From Woeseiaceae bacterium (GTDB taxonomy: Bacteria > Pseudomonadota > Gammaproteobacteria > Steroidobacterales > Woeseiaceae), in NCBI GenBank assembly GCA_013043165.1, contig JABDOQ010000078.1, positions 1 through 32,331 on the forward strand: DNA of 32,331 nucleotides, written 5' to 3'. The notes beneath the pieces are model-generated. The model searched no databases. It was not told the DNA's origin and saw nothing but the letters and a program-made list of their open reading frames with translations. Each line of letters opens with the position of its first letter. The stretch's first letter is position 1. The position numbers and the translations under genes were made by a program. Shown here in pieces: positions 1 to 9,146 of the stretch.

Positions 1-1
1 C

Positions 2-1483
2 GGAATTGGCGACCTTCCGGATGAGGACATAAACGGTGATGATGTCGTGGACGTGCTTGATTGCAACGCGACGTCCAGCAGCGCCTACGCAGCCGAGCAG
101 CTGCACAAAGGTTACTTCGAAGAACATGCTTACGAAGGCACCAGGTCCTGCCTGAACTGCCACGGCAAGATCGGCGACGAGCTGATCACCACGGCGCACT
201 TCAAGTGGGAGGGCTTCGCCTCTAACATAGAAGGCCATGCGGGCCACATACATGGCAAGAGAGACATCCTCAATAACTTCTGCATAGCCATACCAAGCAA
301 CGAAGGCCGCTGTACGCAGTGCCACGCCGGTTACGGTTACGCGGAAGCCGGTTTCGATTTTTCGGACCCGGATAATGTCGACTGCCTGGTCTGCCACGAC
401 CAAACGGGCGAATACTCCAAGGCGCCGAAGACCGCCGGCCTCCCGGCGGACGGCGTAGATCTGACGCTGGTTGCACAAAGCGTTGCGATGAACTCCGGCG
501 TGCCAACCATCGACAACTGCATCAGCTGCCATGCCGAGGCGGGCGGCGGCGACAACGTCAAGCACGGCGACCTGTCGCTGTCACTGGCCAACACCACGCG
601 CGACTTTGACGTGCATATGGGCACCGACGGGGCCGATTACGAATGCGTTGAATGCCACAAGGTCGAGCGTGACGGTGACGAGATGGTGTCGCACGGTATT
701 GGCGGCATGCCCTATCACTCCGTCGAAGAAGGCGACATGCAGCAGTGCGAGGACTGTCATTCAAGTCGCTTGACCCAGCATATCAACACCACGGTCGCGG
801 GCATTATCAACTTCGAGGGTCACGACAGGCTCGCCTGCCAGGTCTGCCACATCCCGACCTTTGCTCGCAACCAGTCGACCAAGACCGAGTGGTATTGGGC
901 GGAGGCCGGCCAGGATATCGCCGAAGAAGATATCCCGCTCATTGCAGGCCGCAAAGCCTACGACAAGAAGAAAGGCAGGTTTGTCTGGGAGAACGACGTA
1001 CGGCCCGAATTGCGCTACTTCAACGGCAAGTACAAGAAATTCCTGATTGGAGAAGGCTCGGACGTGTTCACGAGCGAACCGGTCGTACTCGCGGAACCGG
1101 TCGGTGACTACACCGATCCGGCTGCCATGATCTATCCATTCAAGAAGATGATAGGCAACCAACCCGCAGATGCCAATACGAACAAGATCCTGGTTCCGCA
1201 CCTGTTTGGTGGAGCCGGTGGTCCGAACGCGTACTGGGGCAAATACGACTGGAACCTCGCGCTTCAGGACGGTTCCAATGTAACTGGTCAGGGGTACACG
1301 GGCGAATATAGGTGGGTCGACACCAAAATGTACCTGTCAGTCAATCACGAGGTTGCGCCGGCAGAAATGGCTTACGGCATGGACGGTCATTGCGATGACT
1401 GCCACTTCTCCGACCAGATCGATTGGGGCGCTCTCAGCTGGAGCGGCGATCCAATATTCGGAGACGAGACCAGGATTGAATAG
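2..1483 (+). CDS. Octaheme c-type cytochrome, tetrathionate reductase family (5'-truncated by window edge)
   Basis: This is a periplasmic multihaem cytochrome. The frame is open to base 2, so the GTG at 47 is internal and the signal peptide lies outside the window. Counting from that GTG there are eight CXXCH haem-binding motifs, at residues 35-39, 89-93, 113-117, 158-162, 200-204, 234-238, 264-268 and 449-453. Seven are crowded in the first 270 residues; one follows a stretch of about 180 residues and a VNHEVAPAE segment. That spacing and the total length match the octaheme tetrathionate reductase (OTR) family known from Shewanella, which reduces tetrathionate, nitrite and hydroxylamine in vitro and has an uncertain role in the cell. 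Haem attachment would need the Ccm system elsewhere. Electron donor and neighbours upstream are not visible. The family call is firm; the substrate is not. Confidence 0.9.
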   Translation, partial: GIGDLPDEDINGDDVVDVLDCNATSSSAYAAEQLHKGYFEEHAYEGTRSCLNCHGKIGDELITTAHFKWEGFASNIEGHAGHIHGKRDILNNFCIAIPSNEGRCTQCHAGYGYAEAGFDFSDPDNVDCLVCHDQTGEYSKAPKTAGLPADGVDLTLVAQSVAMNSGVPTIDNCISCHAEAGGGDNVKHGDLSLSLANTTRDFDVHMGTDGADYECVECHKVERDGDEMVSHGIGGMPYHSVEEGDMQQCEDCHSSRLTQHINTTVAGIINFEGHDRLACQVCHIPTFARNQSTKTEWYWAEAGQDIAEEDIPLIAGRKAYDKKKGRFVWENDVRPELRYFNGKYKKFLIGEGSDVFTSEPVVLAEPVGDYTDPAAMIYPFKKMIGNQPADANTNKILVPHLFGGAGGPNAYWGKYDWNLALQDGSNVTGQGYTGEYRWVDTKMYLSVNHEVAPAEMAYGMDGHCDDCHFSDQIDWGALSWSGDPIFGDETRIE

Positions 1484-1500
1484 CCACACTCGGCACGTAC

Positions 1501-1528
1501 AGGCGCCCGCCATGCGGGCGCCTTTTTT
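1501..1528 (+). terminator. Rho-independent terminator of the octaheme cytochrome gene
   Basis: A perfect 10-bp stem (1501-1510 with 1514-1523) closes a 3-nt CAT loop and runs directly into six T. It begins 18 nt after the cytochrome stop codon. The opposite strand has no T tract, so it acts on the plus strand. Confidence 0.9.
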
Positions 1529-1542
1529 ATTCGGTCGGCAGA

Positions 1543-1571
1543 AACCCTGCAAGAGTGCCGCCTGCAGGGTT
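1543..1571 (-). terminator. Possible weak terminator of the diguanylate cyclase gene
   Basis: A 9-bp inverted repeat (1543-1551 with 1563-1571, 11-nt loop) sits just beyond the stop codon of the minus-strand GGDEF gene. Only three T follow on the minus strand, so it may be a weak terminator or simply an RNA 3'-end hairpin. Confidence 0.4.
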
Positions 1572-1588
1572 CCAGTTTAACCATCGAG

Positions 1589-2791
1589 CTATTCGAGCAT
1601 TGCCGCAAGGTTTGCCGTCGTCTGTTGGCCCCATTCTGTCCGGTACAGGATCGCCCGATTGCGCCCCTGGCTCTTGGCCTCGTACAAGGCATCATCGGCT
1701 TGGCGTATCAGTTGTTCCGGCGTTATGCTGCCGGGTGATTCGGTCAATGCGGCGCCAACGCTTACGGTGACGCTGCGTGCGGCTTCCGACGCCTTATGCT
1801 CGATATCGAGATCGGCAACTGTTTGACACAGGTCGCGCGTGAATGACTCGAGAAAGTGCGTGGTCGGATCGCACAAGACCATCACGTATTCCTCACCACC
1901 ATAGCGGGCGACCATATCCAGGGGCCGGCTCACGGCGGAAGCCAGCGCGTCAGCCACCCTCTTTATGCAGTCGTCGCCGGCCTGATGACCGTAGCAATCG
2001 TTGTACAGTTTAAAATAATCGATATCGATGACGACAACCGCGACGGTCATTCCATCTCGCCGTGCCTGCATCCATACCTGTCGAAGATGCTGATCGAACA
2101 TGCGACGATTGAAAAGACCGGTCAGCACGTCCGAGTGTGCGAGTCGCGTTAACTCGCGCCTGCTATCGAAAATCTCCCGTGCATTGCGTTCCAGGAGATA
2201 ACTCCCATAAGTGCCTATAAGATTGGAAAAGCCAAGAAACAGGGCGCCATAGGCGACCTTTTGCAGGGGCGCGTTGAATCCGAGGCTCATGCTCAAATAG
2301 ACAAGAAAGATCGGCCATCCGACCGCGACGCTCTGGCGCAGCGTCAGGCCAAGCACGAGGTAGACGTAGAATGTCGTAAACATCAGGCCCCAGGGCACCG
2401 CGGGTGCGCCGGTTTGCATTGCGATCGCACCGACAAAAAGTATTGATGCACCTACGACGAACATCGTGGCCGCGATCATATAGGGCAACCAGCGATTTTC
2501 CTTGAACACGAACATCGCAGCCAACAATGCAGCCAGGGGCAGAAGCGTCGTAGCGATGCGCACAGGCATTGCTTTCTCGACAAAGTTCGCCGGCATGAGG
2601 TAAATGTCCAGGATACAGACGATCCCGGCGAGCACTAAGCCCAGGGCAATTCCCGCTCGCGCAATCGGCAGCATTCGATGAACATAAAAGCGGCGAAACT
2701 CCTGATCCAGCGCGTGCAGCTCCTCCGTAGTCCCCGAGGAATGCGGCAAGAAGCTCGGGGCGAGCGGTATATGTGCGGCCTTATTCAGCAT
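1589..2791 (-). CDS. Membrane-anchored GGDEF diguanylate cyclase
   Basis: Makes the second messenger c-di-GMP from two GTP. The 400-aa protein has a short cytoplasmic N-terminus, about six hydrophobic segments (roughly residues 43-65, 76-96, 101-122, 134-150, 155-172, 180-197) and a C-terminal GGDEF domain that starts at HSDVLTGLFNRR (residue 219). The active loop is GGEEY (298-302), an accepted GGEEF variant. The metal-binding D256/D258 lie in VVVIDIDYF, and an RPLD inhibitory site (289-292) precedes the loop by five residues, so product inhibition is expected. There is no PAS, GAF or response-regulator domain, so the membrane region is the likely sensor. The gene is divergent from an outer-membrane protein gene with a 71-nt gap. 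The ATG at 2791 has only a weak GGAA upstream. Confidence 0.93.
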   Translation of the reverse strand: MLNKAAHIPLAPSFLPHSSGTTEELHALDQEFRRFYVHRMLPIARAGIALGLVLAGIVCILDIYLMPANFVEKAMPVRIATTLLPLAALLAAMFVFKENRWLPYMIAATMFVVGASILFVGAIAMQTGAPAVPWGLMFTTFYVYLVLGLTLRQSVAVGWPIFLVYLSMSLGFNAPLQKVAYGALFLGFSNLIGTYGSYLLERNAREIFDSRRELTRLAHSDVLTGLFNRRMFDQHLRQVWMQARRDGMTVAVVVIDIDYFKLYNDCYGHQAGDDCIKRVADALASAVSRPLDMVARYGGEEYVMVLCDPTTHFLESFTRDLCQTVADLDIEHKASEAARSVTVSVGAALTESPGSITPEQLIRQADDALYEAKSQGRNRAILYRTEWGQQTTANLAAMLE

Positions 2792-2862
2792 TTGTTCCGA
2801 AAAGCTCCCCGAGGCTTGTAAAAGAATATAGCATTAAACCTGCACAACCCCCGGTGACACAC

Positions 2863-4470
2863 ATGCGTCTTGGCGTTTTCACGCTGATAATAATATTCCC
2901 GACCACCACCCTGTCCGGCGAGCCGCCGGACAGCGATACTCTCGAACGCGATGCGGCTGTCATTGGCGAGATTATGCTGGAAAAACGGACGATATTTGAC
3001 CTCTCGAATCCCGATGAAAACAACTGGCTGTATCGCCTCGCCAATCGCCTGCACATTGTCACCCAGGACAAGGTCATCAGGAAACAGCTCCTGTTTCGCA
3101 GCGGCGACGCATATTCGACGCGCGTGATCGACGAGTCCGCGCGCGTCCTGCGCCGGAATCGCTACCTGTTCGACGCTGAAATAAAGCCTGTGCGCTACAA
3201 GAATGGCACCGTAGACCTCACGGTCGTTACGCGTGATGTGTGGACTCTGAACCCGGATATCTCCGTCACGAGAAGCGGCGGCGAAAATCGGACCAGGATC
3301 GGCCTCGAAGACACCAACCTGCTGGGTCGCGGCCAGCTGTTTCGCGTGGCGCGGACCGAGAACGTCGATCGGACCTCGACCAGCTTCGAGTTTGCCGACG
3401 ATCATTTGGGCAGGAGCTGGGTCTCGACCTTCCTGAAAATCGCGGACAACTCCGATGGCAAATCCAATGTGTTATCCGCCATCCGACCGTTTTATGCGCT
3501 GGACACTCGCTGGTCGGCCGGCGGCTCAATCGTTGATGACGAACGTCGAAGCGCGCTCTATTTACTCGGCAACGAAGCGGCCGAGTACCAGCATGAGCGT
3601 GACTACGTAACGGCGTTTGGCGGATGGTCTAAAGGTCTGCAACAAGGTTGGGTAAGACGCTGGACGGCCGGCATTGTGCACGACCAGAACCGGTTTGCAG
3701 CGGTTTTGAACGCAACGCTGCCGGACGCGGTGCCCGACGATCGCAAGCTGGTTTATGCGTTCGTCGGCCTGGAGGTCGTCGAAGATCAATTCCAGACGGC
3801 CAGGAATCGCGATCAGATCGGCAAGACTGAAGATTTCTACCTGGGCTCGCGTTTGTCCGCGTCTGTTGGCTGGTCTGACGAATCATTCGGTGCGGATCGC
3901 GACGCCCTGATGTTCTCTGCCAGGACGAGCCGTGGATTTGGCTCCCTGGACAAGACCGCATTGTTGCTGTCGCTGTCCGCCGACGGCCGCGTCGAGTCAG
4001 GTCATGCGAGGAACGCACAGGTGACAGCCAATGCGCGCTATTACCGCACCCAGTCGCACAAACGCCTGTTCTTTGCGAGCGTTGCCGCAACCTCAGGCCA
4101 CTCGCTGGATCTCGATGACCCGGTCCAGCTCGGCGGCGACAGCGGGCTGCGTGGGTATCCGCTGCGCTACCAAAGCGGCGACTCGAAGCTGCTGCTGACG
4201 ATCGAACAGCGCTACTTCACCGACTGGTATCCCTTTCGCCTGGTGCGCATCGGCGGTGCCGTTTTCGCCGATGCGGGGCGGGTTTGGGGAAAGAACCCGC
4301 TTGGTAGTGAACCCTACGGCTGGCTAAGCAACGTTGGCTTCGGCTTGCGATTTGCGCCGACACGCAGCAGTGCGGCCAAGATGATCCATCTCGACGTAGC
4401 GTTCCCGTTGGGCGGTGACAACTCGATCGATTCGCTCCAGATCCTGCTGGAATCGAAACGGGGCTTTTAA
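2863..4470 (+). CDS. Omp85/BamA-TamA-like outer-membrane protein with one POTRA-like domain
   Basis: The 535-aa product starts at ATG 2863. Although the frame is open further upstream, this start gives a signal peptide (MRLGVF then a hydrophobic run, cleavage near residue 18-20). Residues about 33-125 resemble a POTRA domain, ending with the phrase TVDLTVVTRDVWTL. The rest alternates like a 16-stranded barrel. At about 421-432 is the diagnostic Omp85 motif GGDSGLRGY, followed by FADAGRVWG, and the protein ends in phenylalanine as outer-membrane barrels do. It is shorter than BamA (about 800 aa, five POTRA). It could help protein insertion or secretion, but no partner substrate is next to it. 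Its divergent neighbour is a diguanylate cyclase. The fold is secure; the function is unknown. Confidence 0.85.
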   Translation: MRLGVFTLIIIFPTTTLSGEPPDSDTLERDAAVIGEIMLEKRTIFDLSNPDENNWLYRLANRLHIVTQDKVIRKQLLFRSGDAYSTRVIDESARVLRRNRYLFDAEIKPVRYKNGTVDLTVVTRDVWTLNPDISVTRSGGENRTRIGLEDTNLLGRGQLFRVARTENVDRTSTSFEFADDHLGRSWVSTFLKIADNSDGKSNVLSAIRPFYALDTRWSAGGSIVDDERRSALYLLGNEAAEYQHERDYVTAFGGWSKGLQQGWVRRWTAGIVHDQNRFAAVLNATLPDAVPDDRKLVYAFVGLEVVEDQFQTARNRDQIGKTEDFYLGSRLSASVGWSDESFGADRDALMFSARTSRGFGSLDKTALLLSLSADGRVESGHARNAQVTANARYYRTQSHKRLFFASVAATSGHSLDLDDPVQLGGDSGLRGYPLRYQSGDSKLLLTIEQRYFTDWYPFRLVRIGGAVFADAGRVWGKNPLGSEPYGWLSNVGFGLRFAPTRSSAAKMIHLDVAFPLGGDNSIDSLQILLESKRGF

Positions 4471-4627
4471 GCAGCGGCGATAATCGAAGCCGTCTACTTG
4501 CTTATAGCAGTTGCCGAGAAATCTGCTGATCGTGAACCACCTTCGTGGTACTAATCGGCCGTCAATCCACCTAACATTGCGATGCAACAATGAACACTTT
4601 TGCAACAAACACATTCCTCGGCTACCC

Positions 4628-6061
4628 ATGAGCCACCGGCTTGTATTCGGGGCCAGCGGCTATATCGGCAGCCACCTAGTGCCGTACCTGCTGGCACGGG
4701 GCCTGCCTGTACGCGCAACGTCGCGCAATATCGAAGTCATTGCAGGCCGTGGTTGGGACGACGCCCTGCTCGCGGAGGCGGACGCGTTACGCCCGGAGAC
4801 ACTGGACGACGTACTACAGGATGTTGATATCGCTTACTACCTCGTGCACTCGATGGCGGCTGGCAAAGACTTCCCGCAGCTCGACGCCACCGCTGCACGC
4901 AATTTTGCCGACGCGGCGACTCGGCAGGGCGTAAAACGCATCGTCTACCTGGGAGGCCTGGTTCCTGACTCGCCGAAATCGACGCACCTGCGCTCGCGCC
5001 AGGAAACCGGCGATATTCTCCGGGCGGGCACGGTGCCGGTCACCGAGATACGGGCCGGCATGATCATCGGGCCGGGGTCCGCGGCCTGGGAGGTTATCCG
5101 CGATCTGGTTAACCACCTGCCCGTCATGATCACCCCTCGCTGGGTCTTTTCGCGGTCGACGCCAATTGCACTGAGTAACCTGCTGCACTATCTTGCCGAT
5201 GCGCCGCTACTGGAACAAACCGCCGGCGAAATCTACGACGCCGGCGGCCCCGATGTATTGACCTACGAACAGATCATGCGTCAGTACGCTGAGCTGACCG
5301 GCAAACATCCACGCATCATCCCGGTTAGCGTCCTGACTCCACGCTTGTCCTCTTATTGGCTTCGCCTTGTAACATCGGTACCGACGAACATCGCCCGCGC
5401 CCTGATCGATGGTCTGTCACAGGACGTTATCGCCAATGATGACAGGTTGATTCAATTGATACCGCAGAAGCTGCTCGGATTTCGCGAAGCCGCAACCGAA
5501 GCACTCGAAGCGGATCGCCAACATGCGGTGCCTGCTCGCTGGGTCGAAGGTTCGATCGCGTGTCGTGAATTTCGGCCGGAGTATGCGTTTTATGCCAAGC
5601 AGGCGGGAGATAGCGCCGTCAGCAGCGCGAGTGCGAACGCGCTCTGGCGCGCTATTTGTCGCATCGGCAGCGACGGTGACTTCTTTTATGCCGGCTGGCT
5701 TTGGTGGCTTCGTCGAGTCCTTGACTGGGTCGTTGGCGGACCGAGTTTCCGTCGCAACCGCCGGCATCCGGACGAGCTTCGAGTCGGCGACGCCGTCGAC
5801 GCATGGAGGGTTATCGCTATTCAGCCTGATGAACGACTGACAATGTTGATGGAAATGAAAGCACCCGGTGCCGGCGTACTCGAATTCTCGATCGCAGAGT
5901 CAGATGGCGGCCGACGAGTTGCCGTTACCGCTTATTTTCATCCAGCCGGCGTGTGGGGGCTCCTCTACTGGTATGCGCTGCTGCCGTTTCACGCGTTCAT
6001 TTTCCGCGGTATCACGCGTGTCATCGCAAAGCGCGCCGAGTCTTCACGCGCAGCGACCTAG
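4628..6061 (+). CDS. Atypical SDR (NAD(P)-binding, YbjT-like) fused to DUF2867
   Basis: The 477-aa product is read from ATG 4628; upstream in-frame codons lack a protein-like sequence, and the dinucleotide fold begins immediately after this start. Residues 8-14 are GASGYIG, the glycine-rich Rossmann loop, with an Arg-containing end to the second strand (RATSRN) that suggests NADP preference. LVHSM and RIVYLGGL follow as in NmrA/YbjT-type extended SDRs, and the usual Tyr-x-x-x-Lys catalytic pair is not evident. From about residue 330 the sequence matches the DUF2867 type, with hydrophobic segments near the C-terminus (WGLLYWYALLPFHAFIFRGI). Family members are annotated as SDR oxidoreductases without known substrates. 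It is a single gene with 157 nt upstream and 177 nt downstream. Confidence 0.82.
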   Translation: MSHRLVFGASGYIGSHLVPYLLARGLPVRATSRNIEVIAGRGWDDALLAEADALRPETLDDVLQDVDIAYYLVHSMAAGKDFPQLDATAARNFADAATRQGVKRIVYLGGLVPDSPKSTHLRSRQETGDILRAGTVPVTEIRAGMIIGPGSAAWEVIRDLVNHLPVMITPRWVFSRSTPIALSNLLHYLADAPLLEQTAGEIYDAGGPDVLTYEQIMRQYAELTGKHPRIIPVSVLTPRLSSYWLRLVTSVPTNIARALIDGLSQDVIANDDRLIQLIPQKLLGFREAATEALEADRQHAVPARWVEGSIACREFRPEYAFYAKQAGDSAVSSASANALWRAICRIGSDGDFFYAGWLWWLRRVLDWVVGGPSFRRNRRHPDELRVGDAVDAWRVIAIQPDERLTMLMEMKAPGAGVLEFSIAESDGGRRVAVTAYFHPAGVWGLLYWYALLPFHAFIFRGITRVIAKRAESSRAAT

Positions 6062-6238
6062 TCTTGTGGAGGTCAAACTGCGGCTTTGTTTCAATGAGAT
6101 TTCACCTGTCTGGTGGGCAGGCCGCCACACCGTAATGGTCAGGCTGCGGTCGATACCTACTGTTTTGCTGCGGCTGATAAAATAGCCTCGGATACTGGTA
6201 CTTTCATGGCTTGAGCTTGCAGTACGGGGGAAGCCTGC

Positions 6239-8140
6239 ATGTATTCTGAAAAACATCGCTCATCAATCGAAGATCCCCAGCAATTCTGGGCACAAGCAGC
6301 AGAAGGCATTCACTGGGACAAACGCTGGAGCCGCGTGCTGGACGACAGCGAGAAGCCCTTCTATAGCTGGTTCCCTGGAGGTCGTCTCAATACCTGCTTC
6401 AATGCCGTCGACCGGCATGTCGACGGCGGTCGCGGCGAACAAACGGCTATTATCCATGACAGCCCTTTGACCAATAGTCAGCGCCGCATCAGCTACGCTG
6501 AGCTGCTGGAGGCCGTGGCGCTTTTTGCGGGCGCCCTCGCCGACCACGGAGTCGAGAAAGGCGACCGCGTTATCATCTACATGCCGATGATTCCCGAGGC
6601 CATCGTCGCGGTGCTTGCGTGCGCGCGGCTGGGCGCCGTGCACTCCGTCGTGTTTGGTGGTTTTGCGGCCAACGAGCTGGCAACCCGCATCGACGATGCG
6701 TTACCAAAACTGGTCGTATCGGCCTCCTGCGGCATCGAACCGGCGCGCATTGTCGAATACAAACCGCTGCTGGATCAAGCCATCGAACTGGCCGGTCACA
6801 AGCCGCGACACTGCATAATTCTGCAGCGCCCGCAGGTAGCAGCGAAGCTGCTTCCGGAACGTGACATCGACTGGAATGACGCCGTCGCGTCGGCACAACG
6901 GCACGACTGTGTCATCGTCGATGCAACGGACCCTCTGTATCTGCTGTACACGTCCGGCACGACTGGCCAGCCCAAGGGCATCGTTCGTGACAACGGCGGG
7001 CACGCGGTCGCCCTGCACTGGTCGATGAAGAATATCTACAACGTCGATCCGGGCGAAGTCTACTGGGCGGCCTCGGACATCGGTTGGGTCGTTGGTCACT
7101 CCTACATTATTTACGGGCCGCTGCTGCACGGCAATACGACCGTTCTGTTCGAGGGAAAGCCGGTTGGTACCCCGGACGCGGGCGCATTCTGGCGGGTCGC
7201 AGCCGAGCACAAGGTCGCCTGTATGTTCACGGCACCCACGGCCTTTCGTGCGATAAAACAGCGGGATCCAGGCGGCGAGTTGATCGCGCAGCATGACCTG
7301 TCTGCCTTGCGAACGTTGTTTCTTGCCGGCGAGCGCTGCGACCCGGACACGCTGCACTGGGCCGAGAACAAACTCGGCATCCCCGTTATCGACCACTGGT
7401 GGCAAACAGAAACCGGCTGGTCTATCGCGGCGAATTGCCTGGGCATCGAAATGCTGCCGGTCAAGGCGGGCTCGGTCGGTCCGGCGGCTCCGGGCTGGGA
7501 TGTGCGTGCGCTCGACAGTCAGGGCCGGGATGTCAAACCGGGTGACGTTGGCGCCATCGCCTGCAAGCTGCCGCTGCCGCCAGGGAGCCTGACGGGGTTG
7601 TGGCAAGCCCCCGAACATTTTCGCACTGCCTACCTGAATGCCTTTCCGGGTTATTACGAAACTGGCGACGCGGGCTTTATTGATGAAGACGGCTACATTC
7701 ATGTGATGTCACGCACCGATGACGTCATAAACGTCGCCGGCCACCGCCTGTCCACCGGTTCCATCGAGGAGGTCCTGGCCGCGCACAGGGACGTTGCCGA
7801 ATGCGCGGTCGTTGGCGTTGTCGACGAGCTGAAAGGCCAGCTGCCGCTCGGATTTCTCGTCCTCAAGGCCGGTGTCGATCGAAACCACGACGATATCGTT
7901 GCAGAGTGCGTGAAGATGGTGCGCGATCAGGTCGGCCCGGTTGCGGTTTTCAAGAGAGCGGTCGTCGTCACGAGGCTGCCGAAGACGCGCTCGGGGAAAA
8001 TTCTGCGCAGCACAATGCGCAAAATCGCCGACGGCGAAGACTATCGTTTCCCGGCAACGATTGAAGATCCCGCCGCCCTCGAAGAGGTAGGGACTGCAAT
8101 GAAATCAATTGGCTACGCGAATCCATCGGCTTCGGAATAA
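6239..8140 (+). CDS. prpE: Propionyl-CoA synthetase (AMP-forming)
   Basis: Activates propionate (and some acetate) to acyl-CoA with ATP, via an acyl-adenylate, in the cytoplasm. The 633-aa length is normal. Near the N-terminus the run FYSWFPGGRLNTCFNAVDRH is characteristic of PrpE rather than Acs. The P-loop motif is YTSGTTGQPKGIV (about 238-250), the adenylate motif includes WWQTETGW (about 387-394), and the C-terminal PKTRSGKILR places the catalytic, acetylatable lysine at about K587. A good ribosome site (GGGGGAA) precedes ATG 6239 by 7 nt. No 2-methylcitrate cycle genes adjoin it. The last bases, including the stop codon, belong to one copy of a direct repeat found again upstream of the EF-G-like gene. 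Confidence 0.93.
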   Translation: MYSEKHRSSIEDPQQFWAQAAEGIHWDKRWSRVLDDSEKPFYSWFPGGRLNTCFNAVDRHVDGGRGEQTAIIHDSPLTNSQRRISYAELLEAVALFAGALADHGVEKGDRVIIYMPMIPEAIVAVLACARLGAVHSVVFGGFAANELATRIDDALPKLVVSASCGIEPARIVEYKPLLDQAIELAGHKPRHCIILQRPQVAAKLLPERDIDWNDAVASAQRHDCVIVDATDPLYLLYTSGTTGQPKGIVRDNGGHAVALHWSMKNIYNVDPGEVYWAASDIGWVVGHSYIIYGPLLHGNTTVLFEGKPVGTPDAGAFWRVAAEHKVACMFTAPTAFRAIKQRDPGGELIAQHDLSALRTLFLAGERCDPDTLHWAENKLGIPVIDHWWQTETGWSIAANCLGIEMLPVKAGSVGPAAPGWDVRALDSQGRDVKPGDVGAIACKLPLPPGSLTGLWQAPEHFRTAYLNAFPGYYETGDAGFIDEDGYIHVMSRTDDVINVAGHRLSTGSIEEVLAAHRDVAECAVVGVVDELKGQLPLGFLVLKAGVDRNHDDIVAECVKMVRDQVGPVAVFKRAVVVTRLPKTRSGKILRSTMRKIADGEDYRFPATIEDPAALEEVGTAMKSIGYANPSASE

Positions 8141-8176
8141 CCGTCCGGATCTCACGGCTGCCACGCTCTCAAAACG
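8127..8176 (+). repeat. Left copy of a ~50-bp imperfect direct repeat (covers the prpE stop)
   Basis: CGGCTTCGGAATAACCGT (8127-8144) is repeated exactly at 12160-12177. After a 3-nt difference GATCTCA is shared again, and weaker matches (GCTG, AC, CTC, AA) continue in register to about 8176. The left copy spans the final codons and stop of prpE. Confidence 0.75.
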
Positions 8177-8344
8177 ATCGGCGGTCAACGGCCATGCAGT
8201 CTGGTGAATGGCTGACCGCGCTGGCTTAAAAAACGCCTTAAAAAGGAGTAGGATTGAGTGCGTCTGGAGCGTGCTCGAGAATTTGCGCAGCAAAAATGCC
8301 GGCCGCTTCACAACACCTAAGCAATAATAACAAAGGGTGTAGCC

Positions 8345-8521
8345 ATGGCTTTAGTCAGCTGTAAAGACTGTGGGAACGAGGTGTCGGATTCCGCAGCATC
8401 CTGCCCGAAATGCGGCTCGATCGTTTTGTTTATCTCACTGATCGTGGTCAACATTTGCGTGCGGCGACTGAAGAAAGGGGAACTTTGGTTTCGCTCTACA
8501 AACATTGGCACCAGCGCTTAG
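8345..8521 (+). CDS. Small zinc-ribbon membrane protein (58 aa)
   Basis: ATG 8345 is preceded by AAAGGG at suitable spacing. The N-terminus carries two CXXC knuckles, SCKDCG and SCPKCG (Cys 6, 9, 20, 23), the standard short zinc-ribbon seen at the start of many small bacterial membrane proteins. A hydrophobic run follows (about residues 25-40, IVLFISLIVVNICV), then a basic tail RRLKKGE. The gene ends 13 nt before the next start, so the two are probably co-transcribed, and the next gene's ribosome site lies between them. The spacing between zinc knuckle and membrane segment is unusually short, so the C-terminal half may be remodelled by a deletion. Function unknown. Confidence 0.65.
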   Translation: MALVSCKDCGNEVSDSAASCPKCGSIVLFISLIVVNICVRRLKKGELWFRSTNIGTSA

Positions 8522-8534
8522 TCCGGAGAGGCTC

Positions 8535-9146
8535 ATGAGGAAATTCGTTATCGTAGTTACTGCCATCGGTATGGTGGCCGCCCTCTTCACGGGCGCCAGT
8601 GTCGCTGTGGCGCAAACCAGTGCCGCCGAAATGCTCGAACAGGCGCGGGCCCGAGCCCGGGAAATGGAGGAGCTGAAAGCGGTACTGAATGGCCCCGATC
8701 AGAACATGCGGCTGGCAAGTTTTGACATCATGGTCAACAGCGGCGACGAAGCCATGCGCCAGATTGCTATTGATACCGGCCTCGCGAGCGCCGACACACT
8801 GATGCAGGCGATGGCTTTCAAGGAGTCGGTGCTTAGCCTGAATCGTATCGTGATGTCGCTCGAGATTGATAAGAGCCAGCCTGCAGATATCCAGGTGGCG
8901 TCGCAAAAGATTCTGGATGCCAATGGCAACGCTTACGAATTACCAATCGCCGAATCCGACAAGAAAACAGGCATCTTCAAGATCTATTCGAATAACAAAG
9001 GGCAGGTGAGCGGCTTGGAGCTTACTTTCAAGTACAGCTACGACAGCGGCAGGCTTTCGCTGGTCGACGAAACCACGATGAAGGGCCCGGTCAGGATCTA
9101 CAAGGGCGGCTACGGCAACTTCATTGCGACGGCGAAGATTCGTTAG
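8535..9146 (+). CDS. Secreted/periplasmic protein of unknown function
   Basis: The 203-aa product is read from ATG 8535, which has GGAGAGG just upstream and yields a clear signal peptide (MRKF, hydrophobic core, cleavage after VAVA near residue 26). An upstream in-frame start would place ten polar residues ahead of the signal and is unlikely. The mature part opens with a charged helix likely to form a coiled coil (AAEMLEQARARAREMEELK, about 29-47), stays helical to about 110, then becomes strand-rich (GIFKIYSNNKGQVSGLELTFKY). I do not recognise a family. Its stop overlaps the stop of the convergent protease gene by 4 nt (TTAG), so the two transcripts are complementary at their ends. Confidence 0.75.
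   Translation: MRKFVIVVTAIGMVAALFTGASVAVAQTSAAEMLEQARARAREMEELKAVLNGPDQNMRLASFDIMVNSGDEAMRQIAIDTGLASADTLMQAMAFKESVLSLNRIVMSLEIDKSQPADIQVASQKILDANGNAYELPIAESDKKTGIFKIYSNNKGQVSGLELTFKYSYDSGRLSLVDETTMKGPVRIYKGGYGNFIATAKIR

Noticed and set aside
47..49. GTG as the true start of the cytochrome gene
   Set aside because: The frame is open to the window edge with protein-like residues, there is no ribosome site, and no signal peptide follows, although the protein must be exported.
4537..4551. Short hairpin ACCAC-CTTC-GTGGT downstream of the Omp85 gene
   Set aside because: Only five base pairs and no T tract; too weak to call a terminator.
8254..8364. A TTG- or GTG-started peptide of 20-36 codons after a strong AAAAAGGAG
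   Set aside because: The ribosome-site match is good, but the peptides have no recognisable feature, the start codons are rare types, and one version overlaps the zinc-ribbon gene in another frame. Not enough to call a gene.
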